From Aquisphaera insulae (GTDB lineage: Bacteria; Planctomycetota; Planctomycetia; Isosphaerales; Isosphaeraceae): 64,000 nucleotides of DNA. This document shows positions 55,242 through 64,000 of the stretch, piece by piece. The notes beneath the pieces were generated by a model that was not told the origin of the DNA, ran no database searches, and was given only the letters and a program-made list of their open reading frames with translations. The stretch is taken from assembly GCF_011064615.1 (NCBI RefSeq), contig NZ_JAALJH010000014.1:1-64000 (forward strand). The letters run 5' to 3'. Position numbers and translations under genes: made by a program. Every line of letters begins with the position of its first letter. The stretch's first letter is position 1.

Positions 55242-58151
55242 TCAGGGGCCCTGGATCGTGCCGCTCACGATGACGACGCTCATACTGTAATTCCCGGCAT
55301 CCGAGCCGTTGAGCGCAAGGCCGTTGATGAACACGTTCCAGGTACCGACGTTTGCCGAGGTGGAGACGCCGAATATACCGGAGGTATTCAGGGTCACCGT
55401 GTCGCTGCCGATGATGCCGTTGAGAGCCGCCCCGGAGGTGTTGATCGAGACGAAATACTGATTCCCGTCGTAGTTCTTGGTGAGATTCGGGATTCCCGTG
55501 ACGGCGAGGGTTGCCTTGGAGATGTTGACGGTGGTCGTCGCCACGATCGCGTAGTTGCCGGCGTCGGCCCCGTCGATGACCAGACCGGAGACCGTCACGG
55601 TCTTGAGGATGCCCGCCGTCTTGTCGGCCAGCGTGCCCACGGCGCTGGCGAGGGATGAGGAGTCGAACGAGACGTCGTCTCCGCTCACGAGATCGCCCGC
55701 GGTGAAGCTGATCGCCGTGGCATCCACGGTGACGCCGGTCGTGCCGTCGTAGGTCCGATCGGTGGCGTCCAAGCCTTCGATGTGCAGGACCCTCGTGGCG
55801 ATGTCGCCGGTGATCGGATCGACGGCAAGCGTGTAGTTGCCCGCGTCGCCTCCGCTCAGGGTGAACCCGGTGGCGGTCACGGCCTTGCCCGTGCCGACGT
55901 TCTTGTCCGCGAACGAGCCGGTCGCCGTCGAGGCGTCCAGCGATACGGAGTCCGCGCCGATGATGCCGTCGAGCGAGGCCCCGGTCATGTCGAGCGGGGC
56001 GTCGGTCGTGCCGTCGTAGGTCTTGCTCACCGAGATGCCAGAGAGCGTGATGGTCGCCTTTGCAATGTCGGCCGTGCCGGTCGCCGAGGCGATCGTGTAG
56101 TTGCCGCTATCAGCCCCGCTCAACTGCACGCCGATGACCGTCACGGCCTTGTCCGTGCCCGCGTTCCTGTCGGCAAACGCCGCGCTACCGCCGATCGCGG
56201 TTGCGGTTTCGTCGATCGAGACATCGTCACCGGAGATCAGGCCGGAGATCTGGCCGCCGAGGGATGGTCCGAACGAGGCGGAATTCGTGCCGTCGTAGGT
56301 CCTGTCGTTGATCAGCAGGTCCGTGATCGTCAGGGCCTTGGGCGAGATGTTGGCCGTGACCGGCGTGGCGAATTCGAAGGTGTAGTTGCCGGCATCCGCC
56401 CCGGACTTGATCAGGCCGGTGACCGTGACCGTCTTGCCGGTGCCGACGTCCTTGCTGGCGAAGCTGCCCACGGCCGAGGAGGCATCGAACGACACGTCGT
56501 CCCCGCCGAGGACTCCGCTGAACGATATCCCGCTCGCGTTCAGCGTGGCGGCCGTCGTACCGTCGTAGACCTTGTCGGCAGTGATCCCCGTGACCGAGAT
56601 CAGGGCCGGTGTGACGTCGATGAGATAGGTCGGGTCGAGTGTGTAGTTGCCCGCATTGGTGCCGGTCAGCGCCAGGCCGTGCTCGGTGGCGACCTTGTTG
56701 CTGCCGACGTTCTTGTCGGCGAGGTTGGCACCCGTGATTCCGGACGTGTCGAGCGTCACGCTGTCGCCGCCGATGACGCCTCCGAGCGCCGGGAGGATGG
56801 CGAGCGGGGCAGACGTGGTGCCGTCATAGGTCTTGCTTGACGTGCTTTGGGGGATGAGGGTGAGGGTCTTCGGAGTGATTGACGCCTTGGCGATTGTCGA
56901 AGACGCCGACAGGACGTAGTTGCTCGCGTCGGGACCGACCAGGACCAGGCCCGCGACCGAGACGCCCCAGTTCGTGCCGACATCGACGCTCGAGAAGCTC
57001 GCCGAGGCGTGCGAGCCGTCGAGCGCGACGGAGTCGCCCGCGACCACGCCTGTCAGTGCGGAACCCGTGGTATCCACCGTCGCGGAGGTCGTCCCGTCGT
57101 AGATCTTGCTCGAGACGTTGAGGCCGGAAATGCCGACCACGGCCGGTGCCACGACGAGAGATCCGACGGCGCTTCCGGTGTAATTCGGGTCGGCGATCCT
57201 GGCCGTGACGGTGTAGGTACCCACCTTGACCGGCTGGGCGACCGCGTGGCCGCTCGAGTCGGTATAGGAGACATCGACATGCAGCCCGGTCGGCTGAGTC
57301 GTGACCGTCGGCTGATCCGTCGCCCCGTAGGTCTGCGACAGGCCGCCGAGCGTGATCGAGGTGGCGGCCCTGGCGATGGTCAACGAACCGCTTACGGTCG
57401 CCTTGTAGAAGTCGGTATCGCCGTCGAAGCTGGCCTTGATGCCATATATCCCGGCCTTCAGCCCCGCAAGGCTGACGCCGGAGAGTGTCGCCACGCCCTG
57501 GGCATTCGTCACGGCGACGCCGACTGTCCGGCCCGCGAGAACGAATCCGACCGGCTTGCCGGCCGCCGCGGAGCCCTGCGAGCTGAGGATCGCGGTGAAC
57601 GTCGCCGTGCCCCCGTAGATGCCGGACGCCGTCAGGCCGGCCAGGGTGGAGGTCGTCCGGCTAATCGTGAGCGGCCCGCGCTGGACGATCGGAGGGAGGG
57701 AGGCATTTCCCCTGAAGGTGACGACCGTCCCCGCGGCGTAGTCCTTGACCTTGAGGCTGCCCACCCTGACGTTCTTCAGGACCGCCACGCCCGCTGCGTC
57801 GGTCCTTGCCGCGCCCACGAACCGCCTCCCGAGCCTGAAGCTGACCACTTGCCCGAAGACGGGCTGACCGTTCGAGGTCAACGTGGCGGTCAGCTCGGCC
57901 CGCGCGTTCTTGAGCCCGATGCCGTGGATCTCGCTGATCTGCACTGCGGCCGGCGATGCGGGATGGACCATCAGCGGTCTCGCCCGGATCATCGTGACGT
58001 CCGCCGTACTCAGCAGGATTCGGGCCTCGACCGGCTCGATATCGGGCCGCCTGCCGATCGAGGCCGCTCGTGCCGCCCTGGTCCTCGCGTTGCGTCGGGC
58101 CGCCCGGCCGGACTCTCGCCATTCGTCGAAAAACGTCCGGATGCTCGACAT
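55242..58151 (-). CDS. large YDG-repeat extracellular protein
   Basis: A 969-residue surface or secreted protein. The ATG at 58151 is preceded by GGTGAGGA. The N-terminus is Arg-rich with IEPVEARILLS, resembling the LEPR-type leader of giant planctomycete surface proteins; no standard signal peptide is seen. Two Ig-like domains (FGQVVSFRLGRRFVGAARTD; GKPVGFVLAGRTVGVAVTNA) are followed by seven YDG repeats, each with [KR]-x-YDG: KIYDGTT, KTYDGTT, KVYDGTT, RTYDGTN, KTYDGTT, RTYDGTT and KNYDGNQ. Each repeat ends in a GADAGNYT-like phrase. Adhesion or matrix role is inferred. It is Asn/Thr/Ser-rich, unlike cytoplasmic neighbours. Confidence 0.88.
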   Translation of the reverse strand: MSSIRTFFDEWRESGRAARRNARTRAARAASIGRRPDIEPVEARILLSTADVTMIRARPLMVHPASPAAVQISEIHGIGLKNARAELTATLTSNGQPVFGQVVSFRLGRRFVGAARTDAAGVAVLKNVRVGSLKVKDYAAGTVVTFRGNASLPPIVQRGPLTISRTTSTLAGLTASGIYGGTATFTAILSSQGSAAAGKPVGFVLAGRTVGVAVTNAQGVATLSGVSLAGLKAGIYGIKASFDGDTDFYKATVSGSLTIARAATSITLGGLSQTYGATDQPTVTTQPTGLHVDVSYTDSSGHAVAQPVKVGTYTVTARIADPNYTGSAVGSLVVAPAVVGISGLNVSSKIYDGTTSATVDTTGSALTGVVAGDSVALDGSHASASFSSVDVGTNWGVSVAGLVLVGPDASNYVLSASSTIAKASITPKTLTLIPQSTSSKTYDGTTSAPLAILPALGGVIGGDSVTLDTSGITGANLADKNVGSNKVATEHGLALTGTNAGNYTLDPTYLIDVTPALISVTGITADKVYDGTTAATLNASGISFSGVLGGDDVSFDASSAVGSFASKDVGTGKTVTVTGLIKSGADAGNYTFEFATPVTANISPKALTITDLLINDRTYDGTNSASFGPSLGGQISGLISGDDVSIDETATAIGGSAAFADRNAGTDKAVTVIGVQLSGADSGNYTIASATGTADIAKATITLSGISVSKTYDGTTDAPLDMTGASLDGIIGADSVSLDASTATGSFADKNVGTGKAVTATGFTLSGGDAGNYTLAVDPITGDIATRVLHIEGLDATDRTYDGTTGVTVDATAISFTAGDLVSGDDVSFDSSSLASAVGTLADKTAGILKTVTVSGLVIDGADAGNYAIVATTTVNISKATLAVTGIPNLTKNYDGNQYFVSINTSGAALNGIIGSDTVTLNTSGIFGVSTSANVGTWNVFINGLALNGSDAGNYSMSVVIVSGTIQGP

Positions 58152-58370
58152 CGGTCCAATCCTCACCGGAGGGGGTTCGGCTTCGCGCGGAGGCTCCGCG
58201 CCGAAGTCGCGACGGTCCCCGACAGTCGAGGCCCTGCGACCTGCTGCCGAGAACATAGGACACCCCTCGCGGCGATGAGAACCTCGACGCGACGACCGAA
58301 CGTCCGGGCATCTGGCCGCCCGGCGCGCGAGCCCGCCGTGGCGAAAGGAATGCCGCCCGCGGCCGGCTGT

Positions 58371-59822
58371 CTATCCGAACAACCCGCCGTCGCGATCGCC
58401 GAGGCCGCCCTTCAAGGGCACCTTTCGCTCCGGCTTCGGGATCGGGGGCGTCTCGGGCTCCTCGGCCTCTTCCTCGGGCTCGTCGGCCTTCGGGGCGTCC
58501 TTCCCCTTGGCCGGGAGGAGCGACAGGGAGATCCGCTTGAGGTCGGGCTCGACCTTGAGGATCCGGACCTCGACTTCCTGCTCCGGCTGGACGATGTCGG
58601 AGATCTTGCGGACGCGGGTCGGCGAGAGCTCGGTGACGTGGATCAGGCCCTCGACGCCGGGCTCGAGCTCGACGAACGCGCCGAACTCCATGAGCTTCGT
58701 CACCTTCCCCTTGACCATCAGCCCGCGCGGGTATTTCTCCTCGACCGATTCCCAGGGGCTGGCCGTGAGCTGCTTCAGGCCGAGCGTGAGCTTGCGGGTG
58801 ACCATGTCGATCTTGATGATCTTGACCGTGACCTTGTCGCCGGGCTTGACCAGGTCCTCGACCTTCTGGACGCGGGACCAGCTCATCTCGCCGATCGGCA
58901 GCAGGCCGTCCACGCCGCCGATGTCGACGAACGCGCCGAAGTTCTTGACCGAGCGGATCACGCCCTCGCGGGTCTGGTTGACCTCGAGCGTGGCCCAGGT
59001 CTTCTCGCGGAGCTCCGCGCGTTCCTGCTCGAGCAGCTCGCGGCGGGAGATGACCAGGTTCTTCTCGCGCGGATTCACCTCGGTGACCACGGCCTTGAGC
59101 TTCTGATTGACGTAGTCGGCGGCGTTCTCGACGCGGTTGAGGTCGATCTGGCTGATCGGCATGAAGGCGCGGATGCCGTCGATGTCGACCTCGAGGCCCC
59201 CCTTGACCGCCTTGGTGCCGCGGCCCTCGACCACGACGCCCTCGCGGAGGTTGTCCCAGTTCGCCTCGATCGCGGAGCCCTTGAGGCGGAGGTGCTGGAT
59301 CCCCTCGGACGGGTCGTAGTGGTCGAAGACGACCTCGATCGTCGAGCCCGGCGCCGGGATCTCCCCCTCGAAGCTATTGATCGGGACCACGCCCTCGCTC
59401 TTTCCCCCCAGGTCTATGAAGAGGCTCTTGCCCCGGGCGACGATCACCTTGCCGGTGCGGACGCCCTTGCGGGCATTCTGCGACTGGGCCTGAGAAGCAA
59501 TCCCCGGCTTCCCCGCGTCGTCCGCGGCTTTCTCCGCCTTCTTCGGGCGTTCACGCTTCGGGTCGACGGACCTCGGATCGAAACCCGCGAGGGCCGCCTC
59601 GAGCTCGGCCTCGAGCTGGTCGTCCCACTGGCGCTTGAGCGAGACCTCCTGGGGAGGTGTCATCCCGCTTACTTCACCCATGGCCTTGTCGAGGGCCTCG
59701 TCCAGGAGGGACTCCTCGGTGGAGGCATTCCGGGGGGAGCCCGGCGCGGCCGCGGGACTCGAGCCGGGCCTGGAAACGGGGCGGGAGAGGGGGTTCTGAT
59801 CGGCCATGGGTCTGTCCGTCAT
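58371..59822 (-). CDS. rpsA: 30S ribosomal protein S1-like
   Basis: A 483-residue RNA-binding protein with four S1 domains: one around KGVRTGKVIVARGKSLFIDL; one around NLREGVVVEGRGTKAVKGGL; one at NQTREGVIRSVKNFGAFVDI (GGVDGLLPIGEMSWSRVQKV); and one at PRGLMVKGKVTKLMEFGAFV (GLIHVTELS). It recruits mRNA to the small subunit. The N-terminal 100 residues are low-complexity and poorly conserved, and a C-terminal acidic/proline tail follows. Bacterial S1 often has six domains, so this is a shorter form. The start is ambiguous between ATG 59822 and ATG 59807. Confidence 0.92.
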   Translation of the reverse strand: MTDRPMADQNPLSRPVSRPGSSPAAAPGSPRNASTEESLLDEALDKAMGEVSGMTPPQEVSLKRQWDDQLEAELEAALAGFDPRSVDPKRERPKKAEKAADDAGKPGIASQAQSQNARKGVRTGKVIVARGKSLFIDLGGKSEGVVPINSFEGEIPAPGSTIEVVFDHYDPSEGIQHLRLKGSAIEANWDNLREGVVVEGRGTKAVKGGLEVDIDGIRAFMPISQIDLNRVENAADYVNQKLKAVVTEVNPREKNLVISRRELLEQERAELREKTWATLEVNQTREGVIRSVKNFGAFVDIGGVDGLLPIGEMSWSRVQKVEDLVKPGDKVTVKIIKIDMVTRKLTLGLKQLTASPWESVEEKYPRGLMVKGKVTKLMEFGAFVELEPGVEGLIHVTELSPTRVRKISDIVQPEQEVEVRILKVEPDLKRISLSLLPAKGKDAPKADEPEEEAEEPETPPIPKPERKVPLKGGLGDRDGGLFG

Positions 59823-60068
59823 CCGTCTGGGCGTGTCATTTCCAACGGGCTGGGCCGCGATCTGGGACGCGGCCACGGCGTCGGCTCGCTCCGTCCGCGA
59901 GGCGAACACCGAACCTTAGACTATCGATTCGGTGCCCGACGGCCAAGGTGCAGGACCCGGAACGAGATGCAGAGAGCATGGAAAAATGACCTGCCGTTGC
60001 CCGCCGGCCGGGGAATGCCTATGGTGGAAGGGGATGTTGTGCGCGCGGTCCTCGACGGAGGCACGAAC

Positions 60069-60938
60069 ATGAGGGCGAGACGGGCGGGAGTCGTTCTGAT
60101 GGCCATGCTTGCGGCCTCCCTCGCGAGCGCAGCCGCGTCCGCCCAGAATCCGGGCCTCACGATCGACTCGGTCGTCGGCCGGCCGCGGGGCCTGCCGGAC
60201 CTGCCGCCGGAAGGGGCCTGGGGTGAGGTGATCAACGTCACCTCGCGCTGGATCGTGATCCAGAACCACAGCGGCCAGCAGTTCCCGATCGCCCTCGACG
60301 ACGTCCGCGAGTTCCTGATCCGCTGGCCGGCACGGTTCGACGAGCTGAACCAGCAATCGGTCGTCGAGGCCGTGGGCCAGGATGCGGGTTCCAACGTCGT
60401 TCGGACCAGCCACCTGGACGTGTTCGAGGGGGAAGACCGCGACCTGGTCAGCCCCACATACAACAGCATCCTCCCCAACAATATGGTGGTCACCACGCTC
60501 GACCCGGGGTTCAACCGGTTCATGAACGCGTGGGACTACGCCGGCCAGAACATGCTCTACGGATGGGCCTATCCCGTGCCGTCGAACACGAACGGGATCC
60601 CGTCGCGTCTCCATGTCGTGGGAAACGTCCTGGGCCTGCTCCAGGGTCCGGTGGTGAGGATCGGCCTGCCGGGCAACAACTTCGCCACGATCGGGCCGGA
60701 TGCGTCCGGCCAGATGACCATCTCCCAGATCACGCGTGGGACATCGGCACTCACCAGGAAGGGCGACTACGCCTTCCTGATGCCGATCCAGATCACGCCC
60801 CGAGGGGTGATCGTGTCGCAGCTTGTCGTCTACAAGAAGGTGACGTATCGCCAGTTCCGGGCGAATCCCAACGCCAACGCCAACGCCAACCCCAACGCCA
60901 ATGAGAACGCGAACGGGAATCGGAACGGCAATCGCTAG
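60069..60938 (+). CDS. secreted protein with Asn-Ala repeat tail
   Basis: A 289-residue exported protein that I do not recognise. The ATG at 60069 has GGAGG at 60057-60061. A signal peptide (RARRAGVVLMAMLAASLASA) is followed by a mature domain with GAWGEVINVTSRWIVIQNHS, QQFPIALDDVREFLIRWPAR, SPTYNSILPNNMVVTTLDPG and NFATIGPDASGQMTISQITR. It ends in a low-complexity tail of about 25 residues made of Asn-Ala and Asn-Pro pairs. Codon use fits the neighbourhood. It is divergent from rpsA. The function is unknown. Confidence 0.8.
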   Translation: MRARRAGVVLMAMLAASLASAAASAQNPGLTIDSVVGRPRGLPDLPPEGAWGEVINVTSRWIVIQNHSGQQFPIALDDVREFLIRWPARFDELNQQSVVEAVGQDAGSNVVRTSHLDVFEGEDRDLVSPTYNSILPNNMVVTTLDPGFNRFMNAWDYAGQNMLYGWAYPVPSNTNGIPSRLHVVGNVLGLLQGPVVRIGLPGNNFATIGPDASGQMTISQITRGTSALTRKGDYAFLMPIQITPRGVIVSQLVVYKKVTYRQFRANPNANANANPNANENANGNRNGNR

Positions 60939-60955
60939 GCCGTCCGGTCGCCGAT

Positions 60956-62593
60956 CTACGGCTGACGAACCGGCTGGGCCTTCTTCGCCTCGGGAGCCGT
61001 CGCGTTAGCCTCCAGGCCCTCGGTATCCGCCGTGCGATAGAGCGGCAGGTAGCGGTAATACACCTCGAGCGTCAGGATCGAGAGCGAGGTCTGGAAGAGC
61101 CGTCCGGCCGTCACCCCCCAGCGATCCTGGGCCGGTGAAAACGGGTCCCAGCTCCCATTGGCGCAGGTCTGATCCTTCACCTGAGCGCGGATGAGCCCCT
61201 CGCGGACCTCCGGGTTCCACTTCTCCCAGTCCTTGTTCTTCATGTTGTGGAGGAGCTGGGTGGCGTAATACCAGTAGTAGATGTTTCGATCCTTGTTGCT
61301 CTCCAGGTGGGCCGCGATCCGGCCCGCCCCCTTCACGAGGGACGGGTGGTTCCTGGGCCATCCCAGGAGCTGCCGGGCCAGGAGCGCCTCCGCCGTCATC
61401 ACCGGCGAGACGTCCTGCCCGGGCTGGTAGGCGTAGAGGATCTTCTTGGAGTCGGTCGCGGCGGAGTTCAGCCAGTCCGAGCAGCCCTTGAGGGTGGTCC
61501 GGGGGATGGTCAACCCGGCGAGGTGACCGCTCCGGAGGGCGAAGATCTGCCAGCCGAAGACCGAGGTATCGCCAGCCTGGCCCGGGGCGTACCGCCAGCC
61601 GCCCGTCTGAGTGTTCTGGGAGTCGATGATGAAGGCGAGCGCGCGGCGGGCGGGTTCCTTCAGGTTCGAGTCGCGCGAGAGTCCGTAGGCCTCGCACAAG
61701 GTCATGGCGCCGATCGCGTGGCTGTACATGTACGCGATGCCCGGCGGCCCGGTGAACAGGTCGCCGCTGGGCTGCTGGTGCTGGACCAGCCATTCGAGGC
61801 CCCGGCGGACCGTGTCCTGGTGGCGACACTTGACGTTGTGGATGTAGCCCGCGCCGAGGAGCGGCAGGAGCGCCAGCCCGGTCGCGGCCGTGTCGGATTC
61901 CATGGCCCGCTGGGGGGGGCACGGATCCGCCTGGCAGTGGTCCTGGAAGTTCAGCGACCAGGAGCCGTCGGCCGCCTGATGGCGAACGATCCAGGCAAGC
62001 CCTTCCTCGACGGCCTTCTCCGAGTGGACGGTCCCCCCCTCGCGGCGGACGAGTTGCGCGCGGTCCAGACCCTGGCGGCCGGAGAATGGGGCGGAGACGT
62101 CCGCCGACAGCGAAGGGAACTGAGGGCCGCCTCGGAGGGCTCCGCCGCCGCTGAGGTCGGTGAGGATCTTCACGCCCCCCTTCTCGTTGCCCCGGGGCCC
62201 GGCCAGCTCGGGCGCGAATCGTTCCAGGGTGGGGATCATGGGCTGGGCGGCGAACTGCGCCAGGGGCTCGATCGGCTCCAGCCCGATGGACGGCGGATCG
62301 GGGCTCTGCTCCTTCGTGAACGGATCGCCGGCCTGCTCCGCCTCCACCAGAGAGCTCAGATCGCCGATCGCCGGGATGGCGATGGCCCCCTGGATGTCCT
62401 TGCTCGTCGAGGTTCCCTGCCCCGCGCGGATCAGGAGGGCGAGGATCAGCAGCAGGAGGGCATGCAGGAGGAGGCTCAGGCCCCATGACGGGACCGAGTA
62501 GACCGAATCGGTGTCCTCGTACCGGCGAGCCACCCGATCCAACCAGCGCTGGAGCCTCTGGGGCCGCCCTTCATTGGGGGGACGTGCGTCCAT
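60956..62593 (-). CDS. prenyltransferase/squalene-cyclase-repeat membrane protein
   Basis: A 545-residue protein. One N-terminal membrane segment (SLLLHALLLLILALLI) follows a basic stretch. The rest carries alpha/alpha-toroid repeats like those in terpene cyclases and prenyltransferases: EEGLAWIVRHQAADGSWSLN, RGLEWLVQHQQPSGDLFTGP, RALAFIIDSQNTQTGGWRYA and KGCSDWLNSAATDSKKILYA. The DXDD/DXD catalytic aspartates of squalene cyclases are not obvious, so it may be a non-enzymatic or peptidase-inhibitor-like toroid, as many planctomycete homologues seem to be. ATG 62593 was preferred over an in-frame start at 62638. Confidence 0.83.
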   Translation of the reverse strand: MDARPPNEGRPQRLQRWLDRVARRYEDTDSVYSVPSWGLSLLLHALLLLILALLIRAGQGTSTSKDIQGAIAIPAIGDLSSLVEAEQAGDPFTKEQSPDPPSIGLEPIEPLAQFAAQPMIPTLERFAPELAGPRGNEKGGVKILTDLSGGGALRGGPQFPSLSADVSAPFSGRQGLDRAQLVRREGGTVHSEKAVEEGLAWIVRHQAADGSWSLNFQDHCQADPCPPQRAMESDTAATGLALLPLLGAGYIHNVKCRHQDTVRRGLEWLVQHQQPSGDLFTGPPGIAYMYSHAIGAMTLCEAYGLSRDSNLKEPARRALAFIIDSQNTQTGGWRYAPGQAGDTSVFGWQIFALRSGHLAGLTIPRTTLKGCSDWLNSAATDSKKILYAYQPGQDVSPVMTAEALLARQLLGWPRNHPSLVKGAGRIAAHLESNKDRNIYYWYYATQLLHNMKNKDWEKWNPEVREGLIRAQVKDQTCANGSWDPFSPAQDRWGVTAGRLFQTSLSILTLEVYYRYLPLYRTADTEGLEANATAPEAKKAQPVRQP

Positions 62594-62787
62594 GGATCGT
62601 CTCGGAAGAGATGAAAACACGCCGGTCGCGAGGACCATGGGGGCGCCCCAGGCGACTCATTCTATGGGTCGAGGTGAGCCCTAGGCCATAGGAATTGGCG
62701 AGAGTCCGAATTTCTTCCCGAATGACGAGCTCGCGTCGACTCTCCGGGGGAGGCCCCGATCCCGGCGCGGTCGGTTCGGACCGGGAG

Positions 62788-64000
62788 TCACCCCCCGACC
62801 CGTTCCAGGTCCGCCCACCCGAGCCCCCTCAGGCTGTCTTCGACCTGCGAGGCGTCGGCGACGACCACGACGACGAGCGAGTCGGGATGGATCCGCCGGC
62901 TTGCCGCGGAGGCGAGGGCCGCGCAATCGACGGCCTCGAGCCGGGCGGCGAAGCCCCGGTAATGGTCCGATGGCAACGAATAGATGAAGAGGTTGGCGTA
63001 GCGGTTGACCAGGGCGGCTGGGGTCTCGAAATGGCGGGTCTGACCTTCGATGAGGGAGCGCCGCGCATCGTCGAGCTCGACCTGAGTCGGGGGACGATCG
63101 CCGACGAACGCGCGGATCTCGTGCATGATGTCGTCGAGGGCGTCGGCGACCTTGTCGGACTGGACCGAGGTCGAGACCGAGAATGGGCCCTCGGCGAGGC
63201 GACAGTCGAAGTGGCTGCGGACGCCGTAGGTGTACCCTTTCTCCTCGCGGAGCTTCTCGTTGAGCCTCGAGGTGAACTGGCCGCCCAGGACCTGGTTGGC
63301 GAGCAGGATGGACTCGAAATCGGCATCGGCCCTGGCGGCGCCCACGTGCCCGGCGCGGATCACCGCCTGGGCGGCCCCCGGGCGGTCCAAGAGCAGCAGG
63401 CGGGGCCGACCGGCAGGACGCGTGGCGGGGAACTCGGGCAGGGGGACGGGCGGTCCCGTCCAGTCGCCGAGCCGGCGTTCGAGGAGGTCGAGGGCCTTCT
63501 CGGGATCGATGTCCCCGGCGACGATCACGCCGGCTCGGCCGGGTCCGAGGGCGCGGCGATGGAACTCGATCGCCTCCGCCCGCTGGAGACCGGCGACGGA
63601 CTCCTCGGACCCGTCGAGCGGGTGGTGATAGGGGTGGGCCGGGTCGTAGAGCGCGCCGATCAATGCCCGGTAGGCCAGGGACTCGGCGCTATCGCGTTCC
63701 GCCCTGAGCGCGGCGAGGGTCTGGCCGTGGAGCCGATCCCATTCCGACTCCGGGAAGGAGGGCTCGCGGAGGATGTCCGCGGCCAGCTCCAGGCTGGGCT
63801 CCGCCAGATGCGCCAGCGAACGAAAGGAAACGAAGGCCCCGTCCCAGCCGCAGCTCGCGGAGAGGCTGGTCCCCATGGCCTCGGCGGCGAGGGCGATCTC
63901 GGCGGCGGATCGTGTCCGCGTCCCCTCGTCGAGCATCGAGACGGCGAACTGGGCGAGCCCGGACCGGCCGGTCGGCTGGAGCCCGGCCCCGCCGCTCATG
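62788..64000 (-). CDS. M16 family peptidase, partial (N-terminus beyond the right edge)
   Basis: The frame is open to the window end; the ATG at 63999 is probably internal. It encodes at least 404 residues of an M16 domain: GRSGLAQFAVSMLDEGTRTR, IVAGDIDPEKALDLLERRLG, LLANQVLGGQFTSRLNEKLR and the R/Y substrate motif EEKGYTYGVRSHFD. No HxxEH is present in the visible part. It is therefore the second (inactive) half of a two-domain protein, or a separate inactive subunit of a heterodimer. Unlike the M16 gene at 52364, it is on the minus strand. Confidence 0.9.
   Translation of the reverse strand, partial: MSGGAGLQPTGRSGLAQFAVSMLDEGTRTRSAAEIALAAEAMGTSLSASCGWDGAFVSFRSLAHLAEPSLELAADILREPSFPESEWDRLHGQTLAALRAERDSAESLAYRALIGALYDPAHPYHHPLDGSEESVAGLQRAEAIEFHRRALGPGRAGVIVAGDIDPEKALDLLERRLGDWTGPPVPLPEFPATRPAGRPRLLLLDRPGAAQAVIRAGHVGAARADADFESILLANQVLGGQFTSRLNEKLREEKGYTYGVRSHFDCRLAEGPFSVSTSVQSDKVADALDDIMHEIRAFVGDRPPTQVELDDARRSLIEGQTRHFETPAALVNRYANLFIYSLPSDHYRGFAARLEAVDCAALASAASRRIHPDSLVVVVVADASQVEDSLRGLGWADLERVGG

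Noticed and set aside
57009..60068. Very long plus-strand frame preceding the Asn-Ala protein
   Set aside because: This part is antisense to the YDG and rpsA genes. The real start is the ATG at 60069 with its own ribosome-binding site and signal peptide.

Overview
This is a GC-rich (roughly two thirds G+C) chromosomal window that looks like a planctomycete, most likely of the Isosphaeraceae group (Singulisphaera, Aquisphaera and relatives). The evidence is the gene content: a protein with PSCyt1/DUF1549/DUF1553 domains followed by a Tat-exported DUF1501 protein, a DUF1559 prepilin-like protein, a sulfatase, an ECF sigma factor beside PASTA-less Ser/Thr kinases, a neutral ceramidase-like protein, and a SpoVG protein carrying a zinc ribbon. 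The family names come from recognising motifs by eye, not from a database search. No rRNA or tRNA gene was seen.

Layout. 1-2.3 kb: a MacB-type ABC exporter, cut by the left edge. 2.5-6.1 kb: sulfatase and secreted beta-helix protein, convergent. 6.5-9.2 kb: ispE, spoVG and an alpha/beta hydrolase. 9.4-15 kb, minus strand: tyrA, a PurS-PurL fusion, a NYN-domain putative nuclease and purQ. 15.4-18.5 kb: FHA-Ser/Thr kinase and an AMP-binding acyl ligase. 18.8-24.8 kb: exported catabolic cluster (cytochrome-like PSD1 protein, DUF1501, GH99-like). 24.8-26.1 kb: a retron-like reverse transcriptase with a hairpin-rich leader. 26.6-33.3 kb: an accessory and decaying region with a DUF3467 protein, a hybrid histidine kinase split by an in-frame TAG, an IS3 orfA remnant, a RAYT transposase, a dense array of short hairpin repeats and a nested long inverted repeat. 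33.3-40.1 kb: TlpA-like thioredoxin, DUF1559 protein, lipoprotein, ECF sigma factor with a decayed kinase fragment, and an intact TPR kinase. 40.1-41.2 kb: gene debris. 41.2-64 kb: mostly housekeeping and envelope genes: ceramidase-like, BaiN-type flavoprotein, AAA ATPase, tsaE-thiL, glycerate kinase, csrA, YfhO-like membrane protein with argC, an M16 protease, a YDG-repeat surface protein, ribosomal protein S1, a secreted Asn-Ala-tailed protein, a prenyltransferase-like protein, and a second M16 protease cut by the right edge.

The ordinary genes cover isoprenoid (ispE), purine (purSL, purQ), tyrosine (tyrA), arginine (argC) and thiamine (thiL) synthesis, tRNA modification (tsaE), translation (S1) and carbon control (csrA). 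The secreted proteins fit a polymer-degrading lifestyle. The most unusual features are the repeats. One 151-bp MITE-like element supplies the stop codons of both flanking convergent genes. About 20 copies of a hairpin motif abut the 5' end of a RAYT gene, whose start codon lies inside the first long repeat unit. Two roughly 210-bp nested inverted repeats 17 kb apart appear to be one family. The reverse transcriptase locus is the best candidate for a poorly described system, but no msr/msd boundary could be proved by eye.
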